Shown piece by piece: positions 53,839-61,859 of a DNA stretch of 61,859 bases. Location of the stretch: the NCBI GenBank assembly GCA_913060505.1, contig CAJXRQ010000021.1, forward strand, positions 1-61,859. Reading direction: 5' to 3'. The notes under the pieces are model-generated. The model was not told the DNA's origin. It did not search any database and saw only the letters and a program-made list of their open reading frames with translations. This stretch comes from an uncultured Desulfovibrio sp. (lineage in GTDB: Bacteria > Desulfobacterota > Desulfovibrionia > Desulfovibrionales > Desulfovibrionaceae). Made by a program: the position numbers and the translations under genes. The number at the start of each line of letters is the position of its first letter. Positions within the stretch are counted from its first letter, which is position 1.

Positions 53839-54927
53839 ATGGGAATAACATTGGTGTTCAGAAAACGATTTGCCACATATCTGCTTGCACACTTGTTTCT
53901 GGCGTGGGCACTCATGACGTTTTCCGGTCCGGTTTTGGCGCAAGGCACGCCAAAGACGATAGCGTATCTGGAAAGCAGCAATTATTGGGAATACACCAGC
54001 CTCTACAACAAAACGCTGTACGAGCTTGAAGAACTCGGCATTCGCGACCAGCTCTCCTTCCCGGACGAACTCCATATCAGTCTGCACAAGGGAGTGTCCG
54101 AAGCAGAGCTCCGCAAAGCGGCAGCACAATTGATGGCCAACCCGAAAGTTGAGCTTGTCCTGAGTATGGGAACAGCGGCCACCAAAGCCATGCTCAAGGA
54201 AAACAACGACAGGGTTCCCATTGTGGCTATTGGCGTGAGTGATCCGGTAGGCATGAAATTTATTGATCCTTACACCGGCCCTGCCGCTCCCAACCTCATC
54301 ATTCATTTCATCAGGGACCAGTGGGAAATCCGCTTTCGAACCATGAGCACAGCCCTTCACGTGCATCGATTGGGCCTGATGTACACCAATACTCTCGAAG
54401 GACGTACCTTTTCCAACGTAACGGCAGCCAGGGAAGTGGGCAGGGAGCAGGGATTCACCCTTATCGAATATCCCTACATCCACGAAGAGGAAAGCGAAAA
54501 AGACTGTGCCGAAGGTATTGATGCGCTGCTCGATGCCGGGATCGACGCATTTTACGTCCCCGCGCTGAACTGCTTCGACTGGCACTATGCGAACCCCGGA
54601 CCCATTATCGAAAAACTCCACAAGCGCGGCGTAAAAACATTTGCCCAAGAGGGGAAAATTCAGGTAAAGAACGGAGTACTCATGGGACTCACGCTCACCA
54701 ACAATGGCAGCCTCGGACGGTTCTATGCGCAAAAAATCGGGGAACAGTTACAGCTTCTATCGGTTCGGGATTACGAAGAGGACACTGTAAAAAACCCCAT
54801 TTTTACCATCAACCTGACGACCGCCAAAATGTTGCACCTCGATTTCCCCTTCAAATTGCTGGTGGCGACGGATGTCATCTACGATGACAGTCTGCCGGAT
54901 GTGAAAGATTTCGACCTAGACGATTGA
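53839..54927 (+). CDS. ABC-type substrate-binding protein (ABC_sub_bind family)
   Basis: 362 residues with a signal peptide (hydrophobic core about 15-32, cleavage near VLAQG). The mature part has the two-lobe fold of the uncharacterised periplasmic ABC_sub_bind family (ELVLSMGTAATKAML, PIVAIGVSDPVGM, DAFYVPALNCFDW). Partner permease genes are not in the window, so it may work with a remote transporter or as a periplasmic binder of the product or precursor. Start uncertain: the ATG at 53839 is close to AGG, while TTG at 53851 is six bases after GGGA. Confidence 0.75.
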   Translation: MGITLVFRKRFATYLLAHLFLAWALMTFSGPVLAQGTPKTIAYLESSNYWEYTSLYNKTLYELEELGIRDQLSFPDELHISLHKGVSEAELRKAAAQLMANPKVELVLSMGTAATKAMLKENNDRVPIVAIGVSDPVGMKFIDPYTGPAAPNLIIHFIRDQWEIRFRTMSTALHVHRLGLMYTNTLEGRTFSNVTAAREVGREQGFTLIEYPYIHEEESEKDCAEGIDALLDAGIDAFYVPALNCFDWHYANPGPIIEKLHKRGVKTFAQEGKIQVKNGVLMGLTLTNNGSLGRFYAQKIGEQLQLLSVRDYEEDTVKNPIFTINLTTAKMLHLDFPFKLLVATDVIYDDSLPDVKDFDLDD

Positions 54928-54959
54928 CCACTTTTTTAACCCAAGGCGAGGTAGACGTT

Positions 54960-55514
54960 ATGCCCAAGAAGACGACCGAAACCGAAGAAAAGAGTCAGAA
55001 CGTTACTGAAGAAACCACCCAGGAAATGCCAAACAAGTGCGATACGGACGCCATCATCCGGTATTACACATATGGAGCTGTAGGCATTGGCTTTGTTCCC
55101 ATTCCACTTGTGGATCTGGCAGGACTGACCGCCCTGCAGCTGAAAATGATTCATAGCCTTTCCAAGGCTTACGGCGTGGAGTTCAGAAAAAAACGGACCA
55201 AAGCGATCATTTCGGCCCTGTGCGGCGGTGTGCTTTCGACAGGTGCTGTCCCTGTCTTCTTCTCGCTTTTCAAGGCCGTGCCCGTTGTCGGGCAGACCAT
55301 GGGAGCAGCCACCACGAGTATCACGGGCGGCGCCGCCACCTATGCTTTGGGACGCGTCTTCAACAGGCATTTCCGGGAAGGCGGAACCTTGCTGAATATG
55401 TCTTCCAGCAAGATGAAAGACGGCTTTTCCGAGTATTACCAAAAGGGAGAGAAAGCAATCAAGGACAAGCTCTCCAAAAAGAAGGAAGAAGAAACCAGCA
55501 CTGCAACTGCATAG
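54960..55514 (+). CDS. DUF697-like membrane protein
   Basis: 184 residues from the ATG at 54960 (AGGCGAGG upstream; an earlier in-frame ATG at 54924 overlaps the previous gene by 4 bases and would add 12 residues). A charged N terminus is followed by hydrophobic segments near residues 40-65 and 90-140 (glycine/alanine-rich GQTMGAATTSITGGAATYALG) and a lysine-rich tail. It resembles DUF697 proteins, whose function is not settled. It lies in line with the exporter gene. Confidence 0.6.
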   Translation: MPKKTTETEEKSQNVTEETTQEMPNKCDTDAIIRYYTYGAVGIGFVPIPLVDLAGLTALQLKMIHSLSKAYGVEFRKKRTKAIISALCGGVLSTGAVPVFFSLFKAVPVVGQTMGAATTSITGGAATYALGRVFNRHFREGGTLLNMSSSKMKDGFSEYYQKGEKAIKDKLSKKKEEETSTATA

Positions 55515-55523
55515 CATTTGAAA

Positions 55524-55567
55524 CCAGACTCCGCCGGGAACCACAAGGCGTACCCGGCGGAGTCTGG
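55524..55567 (+). repeat. Perfect 15-bp stem-loop between the DUF697-like and exporter genes
   Basis: CCAGACTCCGCCGGG and CCCGGCGGAGTCTGG are exact reverse complements around a 14-base loop. No T-run follows, so it may be an intercistronic processing or mRNA-stabilising hairpin, or a leaky terminator. Confidence 0.75.
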
Positions 55568-55614
55568 CATATGTTCCTACTCTACGGGTCCAGCTTGAGG
55601 AAAACACCCTGATT

Positions 55615-57291
55615 ATGCTCTCTCTGTTCCAGTCCAATTTCTTTCAACTGCTACGCGAACAAGCAGGGAAACAAGGCTCCAAACTCGTTGTGGCCTGTCT
55701 GGCCTCCGGCGTCCTGCAAGGGTTGGCGGTTTTTACTGTGCTGCAAGGTCTGGAACAGCTTTCCGGCGAAGGAATTCTCTTCCATACGTTCCTGGCCTTT
55801 CTCATCTGCCTTGTCGGATTCTACTATCTCTTTCGCTACATCACCGGAGAAGGTGCGCTGATCGCCCTGCAAGGCGTGATGCAATGGCGAATGCGGGTGG
55901 CCTCCAAACTGCGCGCCGTATCACTGGAAAAATACGAACAGTTTGACCTGTCCCGAATTCAGGCGGCCTTACTGGACAACCGGGAAATGGTCGTCGAAGC
56001 TGCGCGCATGCTTGCGGCTTCCGTGGCCAACTCGATCATGATCGTCGTGGCCATGGTCAAAATGTTTTCAGTGTCCGTGAGTGGAGCAGCCGGAACCATC
56101 CTCTGCATGGCCTTGGGCCTGCTGTTCTTCCTTCGGCTGGGCAAAAGCGTCAATGCCCTCATGTGGCCGGCCATGCGTGCGGACGCGAAATTTTCTTCCA
56201 CCCTCAGGGATCTGCAGGAAGGACTGCAACAACTCAAACAACACAAGCCCAAGACCTCGGACCTTTTCAAAAAGGACATCATCGCGGGCGTGGACGCAGC
56301 CTGCAATGCCCGGTCCGCAACGGAACGACGCCATGCATTGGGCATTTCGTTTTTCGCCATGCTCAACCTGCTCATATTGGGAATCATCCTCTTCCTCATG
56401 CCTCGTTTTCTGGATGTTTCCCCGGACGAAACAGCACAACTGCTGGTTCTGTGCATGTTCAGCCTGAGTCCACTCATGAGCATCGTCGCCTTTGTGCCCC
56501 TTTTTGCCAAAGTGGAAATGAGTCTGGATGAACTGCGGCAGGTAGAAGACCTCATAGACAGGTCTGTGGAACCCTGCGAGGAAAAAGGGATGAATGCCCA
56601 ATGGCAATATGATGATCCCAAAGTTCCGACATTCGAATCCCTGCGCATGGAAGGCATCCATTTTGCGTACAAGGGAGAAAACGGCGGTTCTTCCTTTGCC
56701 ATTGCCGTGGATTCATTTTCCTTGAAAAGAGGAGAACTGCTCTTCATCAAGGGTGGAAACGGCTCGGGAAAATCCACGTTCATGAAGGTTCTTTCAGGCC
56801 TTTATCATCCGCAATCCGGTTCCGCATGGTTGAACGACATCCCGCTTGCGGACATTGATTCCGAATCCTATCGCAATCTGTTCACGATCCTGCCGTCGGA
56901 GTACCATCTTTTTTCGCGGCCACTGGGACTCGATGTCTCCCGGAAAAAAATCGAGGAGATGCTGAAGACCATGCGCATTGATACAAAAATCAGGGTTCAG
57001 GAAGACCGGACGTTCTCCACCCTCGACCTTTCGGCAGGACAACGCAAGCGTGTGGCATTGGCCTGCGCCCTGCTGGAGGAACGTGAGGTCTACATTCTGG
57101 ACGAGGTTGCTGCGGATTTTGATCCGGGCTTCAGGAAATTTTACTATGAAGAATTACTACCGGGCCTGACGGCCAAAGGCGCAACCATTGTCGCCATCTC
57201 CCACGACGACCGCTATTTCCATATTGCCGACAGAGTGCTGACCATGCGCGAGGGAACCATGCTGCCGGAAAACAGGGAGGCCGAAGCATGA
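55615..57291 (+). CDS. Cyclic-peptide exporter, PvdE/SyrD-type ABC transporter
   Basis: 558 residues, a fused membrane-ATPase half transporter like PvdE and SyrD (about 550). About six membrane helices occupy residues 20-330; the ATPase domain follows with Walker A GGNGSGKST, signature LSAGQRKR and Walker B VYILDEVAADFDP, the ADxDP ending being typical of this family. It would export the finished or precursor peptide across the inner membrane. GAGG is 14 bases before the ATG, which is far; a CTG at 55609 is another possible start. Its end overlaps the next gene. Confidence 0.88.
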   Translation: MLSLFQSNFFQLLREQAGKQGSKLVVACLASGVLQGLAVFTVLQGLEQLSGEGILFHTFLAFLICLVGFYYLFRYITGEGALIALQGVMQWRMRVASKLRAVSLEKYEQFDLSRIQAALLDNREMVVEAARMLAASVANSIMIVVAMVKMFSVSVSGAAGTILCMALGLLFFLRLGKSVNALMWPAMRADAKFSSTLRDLQEGLQQLKQHKPKTSDLFKKDIIAGVDAACNARSATERRHALGISFFAMLNLLILGIILFLMPRFLDVSPDETAQLLVLCMFSLSPLMSIVAFVPLFAKVEMSLDELRQVEDLIDRSVEPCEEKGMNAQWQYDDPKVPTFESLRMEGIHFAYKGENGGSSFAIAVDSFSLKRGELLFIKGGNGSGKSTFMKVLSGLYHPQSGSAWLNDIPLADIDSESYRNLFTILPSEYHLFSRPLGLDVSRKKIEEMLKTMRIDTKIRVQEDRTFSTLDLSAGQRKRVALACALLEEREVYILDEVAADFDPGFRKFYYEELLPGLTAKGATIVAISHDDRYFHIADRVLTMREGTMLPENREAEA

Positions 57292-57764
57292 TACGACTTG
57301 CCTTGCCCCTCTGTCTGCTGTTTGCGGCATTGCCTTTGACGGTCCATGCCCAAGACCTCAATCCTATTTCCAACATCGATTTCGTTCGCGACCTGTACAT
57401 CAGGGTCAACAATACGCCTCCGTCGAACATCAGCAAAAAAGAGCATGAGGCCATCATCCACAGACGGCTGGATTGTTATGAAAAGACATTCGAATTCACC
57501 GAGCGGATTGAAAAATGCAACCAGCAATACAATAACGACATCGTCAAACAGGCACGAAAGGCCGTCTCGTCCAATCCTGAACTTGGCCGTTTCGTCAGAA
57601 ATCTGATTTTGTGTCCGATAATGTATAATATATGCTCAGGCAAAACCGACAATAACGTAGAGCGATGCATCCGGTTTGAACGGCAATGTATCGACTATAT
57701 GCTCGACCTCTACTGGCGCGACAAGCCCAAACTCATTATCCTCAAAAAAGAACAGGGCAAATGA
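57288..57764 (+). CDS. Small secreted six-cysteine protein, unknown function
   Basis: 158 residues overlapping the exporter gene by four bases (ATGA). A signal peptide ends near VHAQD. The mature part is charged, mostly helical in look, and has six cysteines (LDCY, EKCN, ILCP, NICS, ERCI, RQCI), enough for three disulfides. I do not recognise the family. The position suggests a periplasmic accessory of the exporter, and the DsbA-like lipoprotein further on may oxidise it. Confidence 0.7.
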   Translation: MIRLALPLCLLFAALPLTVHAQDLNPISNIDFVRDLYIRVNNTPPSNISKKEHEAIIHRRLDCYEKTFEFTERIEKCNQQYNNDIVKQARKAVSSNPELGRFVRNLILCPIMYNICSGKTDNNVERCIRFERQCIDYMLDLYWRDKPKLIILKKEQGK

Positions 57765-58837
57765 AGGTTTACCGAGAGAAAATACGTCCGTGGGTCATCA
57801 AGTACCGCTTTCGACTTGCTATCATCAGCATATTCCTGTGCCTGTGTCTGGCCTTTTTGTGGCCCAGAATATTCATAACCATCCGCTCCGGTGAACGAGG
57901 CGTGCTCTACTCCCGTCTTTTCGGCGGAACGGTGATGGACCATGTGTATGAGGAAGGGATACATGTAATTCTTCCTTGGGATATCATGAATATCTATACC
58001 ATTCGTGTACAGGCGGAGACACAAACGCTTAACGTGTTGACCCGCGACGGTCTGGTGATCACCATTCAAATCACCCTGCGTTACCAGCTCATCCCGGACA
58101 AGCTGCCCGTTTTCCACAGGACCATTGGGCCGGACTACCACAGAAAGATCATACTCCCCATCATCAACGCCGCCGTTCGACAGACCATAGGTTCGTACCG
58201 GCCCAAAGACCTCTATTCCACGGCCCTGCAAAATCTCCATGACCAGATTCTGGTGGATATGGTCGAGGAACTTGGCCCCATTCCCATTATCGTCCACGGC
58301 GTTGTGGTCAAAAACATCCATCTTCCCAAAATGCTGAACGAAGCAATTGAGAAAAAGCTGGTGGCAGAACAGGAATACCTTCGTTATCAATACGTTCTCA
58401 AAAAGGAAGCGCAGGAAGCCATGCGCAAGAAAATCGAAGGTGGCGGCATCAAGGCTTATCAAAAGCTGGTCAATGAAAACATGACTCCGGCTTACCTGCA
58501 GTTCGAAGGCATCAGGGCAACATTGGGATTGGCCAAATCGGACAATGCAAAAGTGGTGGTCATCGGCAGCGGCAAAGGCGGATTGCCTCTCATCCTCAAT
58601 CCGGACAGCGCGGCCGTGTCTCCGGTATCTTCGGCACCCTCTGCCAAAGGGAAAAGCATTTCGCTGAATACGCCTCCACCAACGTCTCCCACAAACGCGA
58701 AAGTGGAACCGCAAAAGGCAGAGGCCGCCCCCAAGGAACCCGCGGTAAGGACTTCGGAGACGTCCAACGCTCCTGATTCGGAAACGTTCTTTGAGGCATT
58801 GAAACGGCTCGATAAAACGATTCTTTCAACGAATTAA
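57761..58837 (+). CDS. SPFH/band 7 (prohibitin-like) membrane protein
   Basis: 358 residues from the ATG at 57761, which overlaps the preceding stop (ATGA). One N-terminal membrane helix (about 18-38) precedes an SPFH domain (GERGVLYSRLFGGT, DGLVITIQITLRYQL, IINAAVRQTIGSY), a coiled-coil stretch (AEQEYLRYQYVLKKEAQEAM) and a proline/alanine/serine-rich tail. Such proteins form membrane microdomains or hold other membrane proteins. Its presence between exporter-linked genes suggests a scaffold for the export machinery, which is inference. Confidence 0.85.
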   Translation: MKVYREKIRPWVIKYRFRLAIISIFLCLCLAFLWPRIFITIRSGERGVLYSRLFGGTVMDHVYEEGIHVILPWDIMNIYTIRVQAETQTLNVLTRDGLVITIQITLRYQLIPDKLPVFHRTIGPDYHRKIILPIINAAVRQTIGSYRPKDLYSTALQNLHDQILVDMVEELGPIPIIVHGVVVKNIHLPKMLNEAIEKKLVAEQEYLRYQYVLKKEAQEAMRKKIEGGGIKAYQKLVNENMTPAYLQFEGIRATLGLAKSDNAKVVVIGSGKGGLPLILNPDSAAVSPVSSAPSAKGKSISLNTPPPTSPTNAKVEPQKAEAAPKEPAVRTSETSNAPDSETFFEALKRLDKTILSTN

Positions 58838-58852
58838 CTCGCGGAGTTTCGT

Positions 58853-59020
58853 ATGTACCCGATAATTTTTATTGTTATCTGCAGCTTTATCATCGCCATA
58901 ATCGGGAGAAATTCCAGGTTTGGATTTTGGGGAATGTTGTTTGTCAGTCTGCTCTTTACCCCTATCGTCGGCGTTTTACTGCTTCTGGTGGCATTCCCGT
59001 CATCCAAAAAGACCACCTGA
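58853..59020 (+). CDS. 55-residue membrane peptide
   Basis: A short frame with a GGAG ribosome site six bases before the ATG, starting 15 bp after the SPFH gene. It encodes two hydrophobic segments (IIFIVICSFIIAIIG and MLFVSLLFTPIVGVLLLLVAF) separated by RNSRFGFWG, with a lysine-rich end. It resembles small two-helix membrane proteins; function unknown. Confidence 0.65.
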   Translation: MYPIIFIVICSFIIAIIGRNSRFGFWGMLFVSLLFTPIVGVLLLLVAFPSSKKTT

Positions 59021-59098
59021 ATGATCTTGCTGTTTTGAAACAGCCCCTCAAATTCGTTTGGCAACTTCATCGACAAGAACAAACAAGGAACTGATGGG

Positions 59099-59974
59099 AT
59101 GTGGCGGCAATATTATCTCCCGACCATAGGCTGCCTTATTTTCCTCAGCATATGTACAGGCTGCGCCTCAAAGCAAACCACAAAGGCGGAATTGCGCCAA
59201 CTGCTCCGGGAAGAGCCTGAACTGGTTCTGGATGTACTGAAGGAAAACAATCAGGAACTTCTCAAGACGATTGTTGCTGCCGAAGTCAACCGCGCCATTT
59301 ATGCCAACCGCGAAAAAATGATCCGAGAGGCCGAACACCCATTGGCGATACGGATCAAAGATTCCACACCGCATGAAGGGCCGCTTGACGCGCCGGTCAA
59401 ACTGGTATTCTTCGCCGACTTCCTCTGCCCGTTCTGTAAAAAATCCGGTGCCGTGCTGGACCGATACATTGCCCGAGCCGGAGCGCAAAAGGTGCTGCTT
59501 GTCCCCAGGTTTTATGGGAGTGACGATGTCTCATACCAACTGGCCAAATGCTACCTCGCGTTAAATTTGCAAACAGATCGTGACCCGGCCCTGCCACACA
59601 AGTTCAGAAAGCGTATTTTTGCCGAGCAGAACCAATTACGCACCCACCCGGAAATCATTGGCGAAATCATCAATGATCTCGGGGCGGACATAAACAGGCT
59701 CAACGCGGATATGAAATCAAAAAAAATAGAACAAGGCATGGCGGATACCTACGGAGAGGTCCATCGGCTGCACATTGCGGGAACGCCGACGTTCATCATC
59801 AACGGAATATCCCACGCGGGCAATCTGGAAACTGATCAGCTGGATGCAATCGTAGCGTTATCCCGAAATGCGGCCAAAGGCGACAATAAGAACATCCGCC
59901 CTTTGGTGGAACGAATTTTCCCTCTGGCAGAAGCAACTTCACCACCCCGTGGAGGAATGTGTGGCGCCCAATAG
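59099..59974 (+). CDS. DsbA-like thioredoxin-fold lipoprotein
   Basis: 291 residues. The signal peptide ends in CTGC, a plausible lipobox with an unusual -3 residue. After a helical linker, the thioredoxin fold begins at APVKLVFFADFLCPFC, giving a CPFC redox pair near residue 115; GTPTFIINGI supplies the cis-proline loop. It is a likely periplasmic disulfide oxidase or isomerase. A C-terminal GGMCGAQ adds another cysteine. It ends this rightward gene series. Confidence 0.88.
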   Translation: MWRQYYLPTIGCLIFLSICTGCASKQTTKAELRQLLREEPELVLDVLKENNQELLKTIVAAEVNRAIYANREKMIREAEHPLAIRIKDSTPHEGPLDAPVKLVFFADFLCPFCKKSGAVLDRYIARAGAQKVLLVPRFYGSDDVSYQLAKCYLALNLQTDRDPALPHKFRKRIFAEQNQLRTHPEIIGEIINDLGADINRLNADMKSKKIEQGMADTYGEVHRLHIAGTPTFIINGISHAGNLETDQLDAIVALSRNAAKGDNKNIRPLVERIFPLAEATSPPRGGMCGAQ

Positions 59975-59992
59975 CCAGCAGCTATGTAGGGA

Positions 59993-60874
59993 TCAACTCA
60001 AGAGCAAGGCCACGCTCATCAAGAGACAATACAGGATCAGAACGACGGAAGTCTTACCGAGCATACGGATGTAGACCGGTCCCAGCTGTGGATGCCCCAT
60101 CATGACACAAAGCTTGAGGCCCAAAGGAATCACGGCCAGAGGTACAAGCAGCCAGAAGGATTGCAACAGGAAGGACATGCCCAGTACGCATCCAAGGGCA
60201 ATGGCAAACCAGACCCGGTATTCAAGACAGGAAAACCCCCGTCCAAAGCGAACGGCCAGGGTTCGCTTGTTTGCCTTTATGTCTGTTTCCACATCACGAT
60301 GGTTATTGACCACCAACAGGTTTGTGCTCAATGCCCCGACCCCGGTGCCTGCCAAAAACACTACGGCGCTGAAATCTCCCGCCTGCACCCAATAGGTGCA
60401 CCCCACGGCCACCCAGCCGAAAAAGATCATCACAAAGGGTTCGCCCAATCCCAGATATGCCAAAGGAAAAGGTCCGGCGGTATAACCATAGCCAAGGAAA
60501 ATGGACAAGACACCGACGGCCACAAGCCACCATCCTCCATAAGGAAGGAGACCGAGCCCGACGAGAAACGCCACGAAAAAAACACCGGCAGTCATAAGCC
60601 GCATTCGCCGCAAAGGAATCAGACCCGAAGCAGTCATGCGCATTGGGCCCTGACGCTCATCTGTGTCTGCGCCTTTGATAAAATCATAATAGTCGTTGGC
60701 GAAATTGGTGCCGATCTGAATCAACAGCGCAAAACACAAGCAAAGCAGCGCAGGTATCCATTGGAAATGACCGGCCTGAAAAGCCAGCGCACTGCCGACC
60801 AGTACCGGCCCCATGGCGGCCGGAAGGGTTTTTGGGCGAATGGCCAGAAGCCATGATTTCAAATCATCTGTCAT
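59993..60874 (-). CDS. menA: 1,4-dihydroxy-2-naphthoate polyprenyltransferase MenA
   Basis: 293 residues from the ATG at 60874; the upstream extension is AT-rich and not conserved in look. UbiA-superfamily enzyme with two aspartate motifs, NFANDYYDFIKGADTD (about residue 56) and NNHRDVETD (about residue 175), and about eight membrane helices. It prenylates DHNA in menaquinone synthesis. It converges on the DsbA-like gene with an 18-bp gap and is not part of the biosynthetic cluster. Confidence 0.9.
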   Translation of the reverse strand: MTDDLKSWLLAIRPKTLPAAMGPVLVGSALAFQAGHFQWIPALLCLCFALLIQIGTNFANDYYDFIKGADTDERQGPMRMTASGLIPLRRMRLMTAGVFFVAFLVGLGLLPYGGWWLVAVGVLSIFLGYGYTAGPFPLAYLGLGEPFVMIFFGWVAVGCTYWVQAGDFSAVVFLAGTGVGALSTNLLVVNNHRDVETDIKANKRTLAVRFGRGFSCLEYRVWFAIALGCVLGMSFLLQSFWLLVPLAVIPLGLKLCVMMGHPQLGPVYIRMLGKTSVVLILYCLLMSVALLLS

Positions 60875-61342
60875 AAAAAAATACCGCTTTCGTAAGTTAT
60901 CCTGAAAACATGGTGTTTGGATAAGCCTCAGTAAACAACGGCCCATGTTGTATACGGATAAAATCAAAAAGCAAGAGAGGGGAGTGGTTCTCACAAAAAA
61001 GTATCTCTCTGCGTGTATCTCCAGGCTTAAATTCACCATGTTACGACCTCTTCAAAGTACAAAACATGCTATTCTTCTAGACAAGAAGCAACGGCCTGTT
61101 TCATTCTTTTCTGACACCTCCAACATATTGATATCAATAATATCTTATTCTAGACAGACCATTCTCGGATGCAAATAATGCTGGCCAAAGAAAACGCCTT
61201 TCCGCTTGCATTTCATAATACAATATTTATAGTAATAATTACCACATCAATAATAATTGTCGCTCCAGCCGATTCATCTCATCCTTAATCTACTGTTCCC
61301 ATTGGCCTGATGGTGTGAGAACCCAATTACGGGGGAATCTTC
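60875..61342. other. AT-rich intergenic region upstream of menA and the repetitive-protein gene
   Basis: No supported gene. It must hold the two divergent promoters. A perfect 14-bp palindrome TATTGATATCAATA lies at 61126-61139. The stretch 61190-61290 is very AT-rich. Confidence 0.55.
61126..61139. promoter_or_regulatory. 14-bp perfect palindrome, possible operator
   Basis: TATTGATATCAATA equals its own reverse complement and lies about 200 bp before the repetitive-protein start. No regulator can be named. Confidence 0.3.
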
Positions 61343-61859
61343 ATGGCCGACGAAAAAAAGACCATACAAGAGCAGCAAGAGCTTGATGAAATGACCGTGC
61401 TCCAGGATGCGGAGAAGCGGGATCTTTCAGCCGAGGAACAAGCCGAAGTCCAGCACGTCGATGGCGAAGGGCTTGAAGCTTCAGACCTTGCGGGTACGGT
61501 TCTGACCGGAACTCCACGTGACGGTTCTGATGCCGACGACGCCACTTCACCGGAAGCGGCGGCACAGCAAACTGATGGTGCGGAAACTTTTGAAGGAACC
61601 TCTTTCACTGCTGATCCCGGAGAACAACCACCGGAAACGGAACAGTTTCCCAGTTCTAAAGGCACGCAGGAAACAATTCCATCTACTGGTCCTGAAGCTG
61701 CCCAAGCAGACATTTCAGGACGTATAATCTCCCCCGGTACTTCTGAACAAAATGAAGTGACTTCAGGCGAAGAAACCTCAACAGCCGAACCGGAGCCCGA
61801 AGTCACTACGCCCACTGACGAGCCCGAACCGGAGCCCGAAGTCACTACGCCCACTGACG
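61343..61859 (+). CDS. Start of a repetitive acidic protein, possibly a giant secreted adhesin (partial)
   Basis: The first 172 codons from the ATG at 61343 (GGGGGA upstream); the frame runs off the window. It has no signal peptide, is rich in Glu, Thr, Ser, Pro and Asp, and ends in a 13-residue repeat (EPEPEVTTPTDEP). Low-complexity N termini of this kind are common in large RTX/LapA-like proteins secreted by type I systems, but nothing here proves that. Confidence 0.6.
   Translation, partial: MADEKKTIQEQQELDEMTVLQDAEKRDLSAEEQAEVQHVDGEGLEASDLAGTVLTGTPRDGSDADDATSPEAAAQQTDGAETFEGTSFTADPGEQPPETEQFPSSKGTQETIPSTGPEAAQADISGRIISPGTSEQNEVTSGEETSTAEPEPEVTTPTDEPEPEPEVTTPTD
61787..61859 (+). repeat. 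39-bp tandem repeat at the window edge
   Basis: Two copies of a 39-bp unit, starting at 61787 and 61826, encode EPEPEVTTPTDEP and continue past the window. The two copies are identical over the visible part, so the array is recent or kept uniform. Confidence 0.8.

Noticed and set aside
59993..60874. menA as a tailoring prenyltransferase of the cluster
   Set aside because: It lies on the opposite strand beyond the end of the gene series and has both MenA aspartate motifs, so menaquinone synthesis is the simpler explanation.
61077..61156. CTAGACA copies near the repetitive-protein gene as PhnF sites
   Set aside because: Only half-sites, without the palindrome, far from any phosphonate gene; likely chance.

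Overview
The window most likely comes from a member of the Desulfovibrionaceae (anaerobic Desulfobacterota). This is inferred from gene content (complete C-P lyase operon, flgDEKL-fliD block, menaquinone MenA, KamA-type radical SAM enzyme, amino-acid Liv transporter with an RNA polymerase sigma-54 activator) and moderate GC with AT-rich spacers. No rRNA, tRNA, CRISPR array or insertion sequence was seen.

Layout. (1) 1-10762: phosphonate use. phnG-H-I-J-K-L-M and, after a 370-bp spacer, phnC-D-E run leftward; phnF runs divergently from a palindromic operator, followed by a 2H-phosphoesterase gene (DUF1045) and phnN. (2) 10894-19942: an amino-acid uptake and breakdown block. A sigma-54 activator faces a five-gene Liv ABC transporter preceded by a -24/-12 promoter; next come an aminothiazoline-carboxylate hydrolase, an L-cysteine desulfidase and a RidA imine deaminase. 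Together they suggest import and degradation of cysteine or a cysteine precursor. (3) 20059-27797: flagellar hook and junction genes flgD-flgE-flgK-flgL-fliD. (4) 28067-30269: a small ECF sigma factor, a zinc-finger-like partner protein, an AT-rich spacer and a TetR regulator. (5) 30352-59974: a biosynthetic gene cluster. (6) 59993 to the end: menA and the start of a repetitive, probably very large acidic protein.

The centrepiece is the biosynthetic cluster. One uninterrupted reading frame of 6431 codons (31487-50782, minus strand) encodes a hybrid NRPS-PKS ordered C-A-T / C-T-E / C-T / C-A-T / KS-DH-KR-T / C-A(methyltransferase inserted)-T-TE. Two modules have no adenylation domain, the PKS module has no acyltransferase, and the last A domain is split by a methyltransferase between motifs a2 and a3. 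Specificity residues read by hand suggest an aromatic residue (module 1), serine (module 4, exact code match) and glutamine-like (module 6). The synthetase gene overlaps a lipoprotein serine hydrolase of the beta-lactamase fold, a candidate for periplasmic maturation or self-protection. On the divergent strand are a KamA-family aminomutase with unusual substrate-site residues (possible beta-amino-acid supply), a type II thioesterase and an Sfp-type phosphopantetheinyl transferase. They are followed by a tightly spaced envelope set: periplasmic binding protein, DUF697-like membrane protein, PvdE/SyrD-like peptide exporter, six-cysteine secreted protein, SPFH protein, 55-residue membrane peptide and DsbA-like lipoprotein. 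A working model is assembly in the cytoplasm, export to the periplasm and maturation there. All positions inside the synthetase are hand estimates good to about 10-20 residues.
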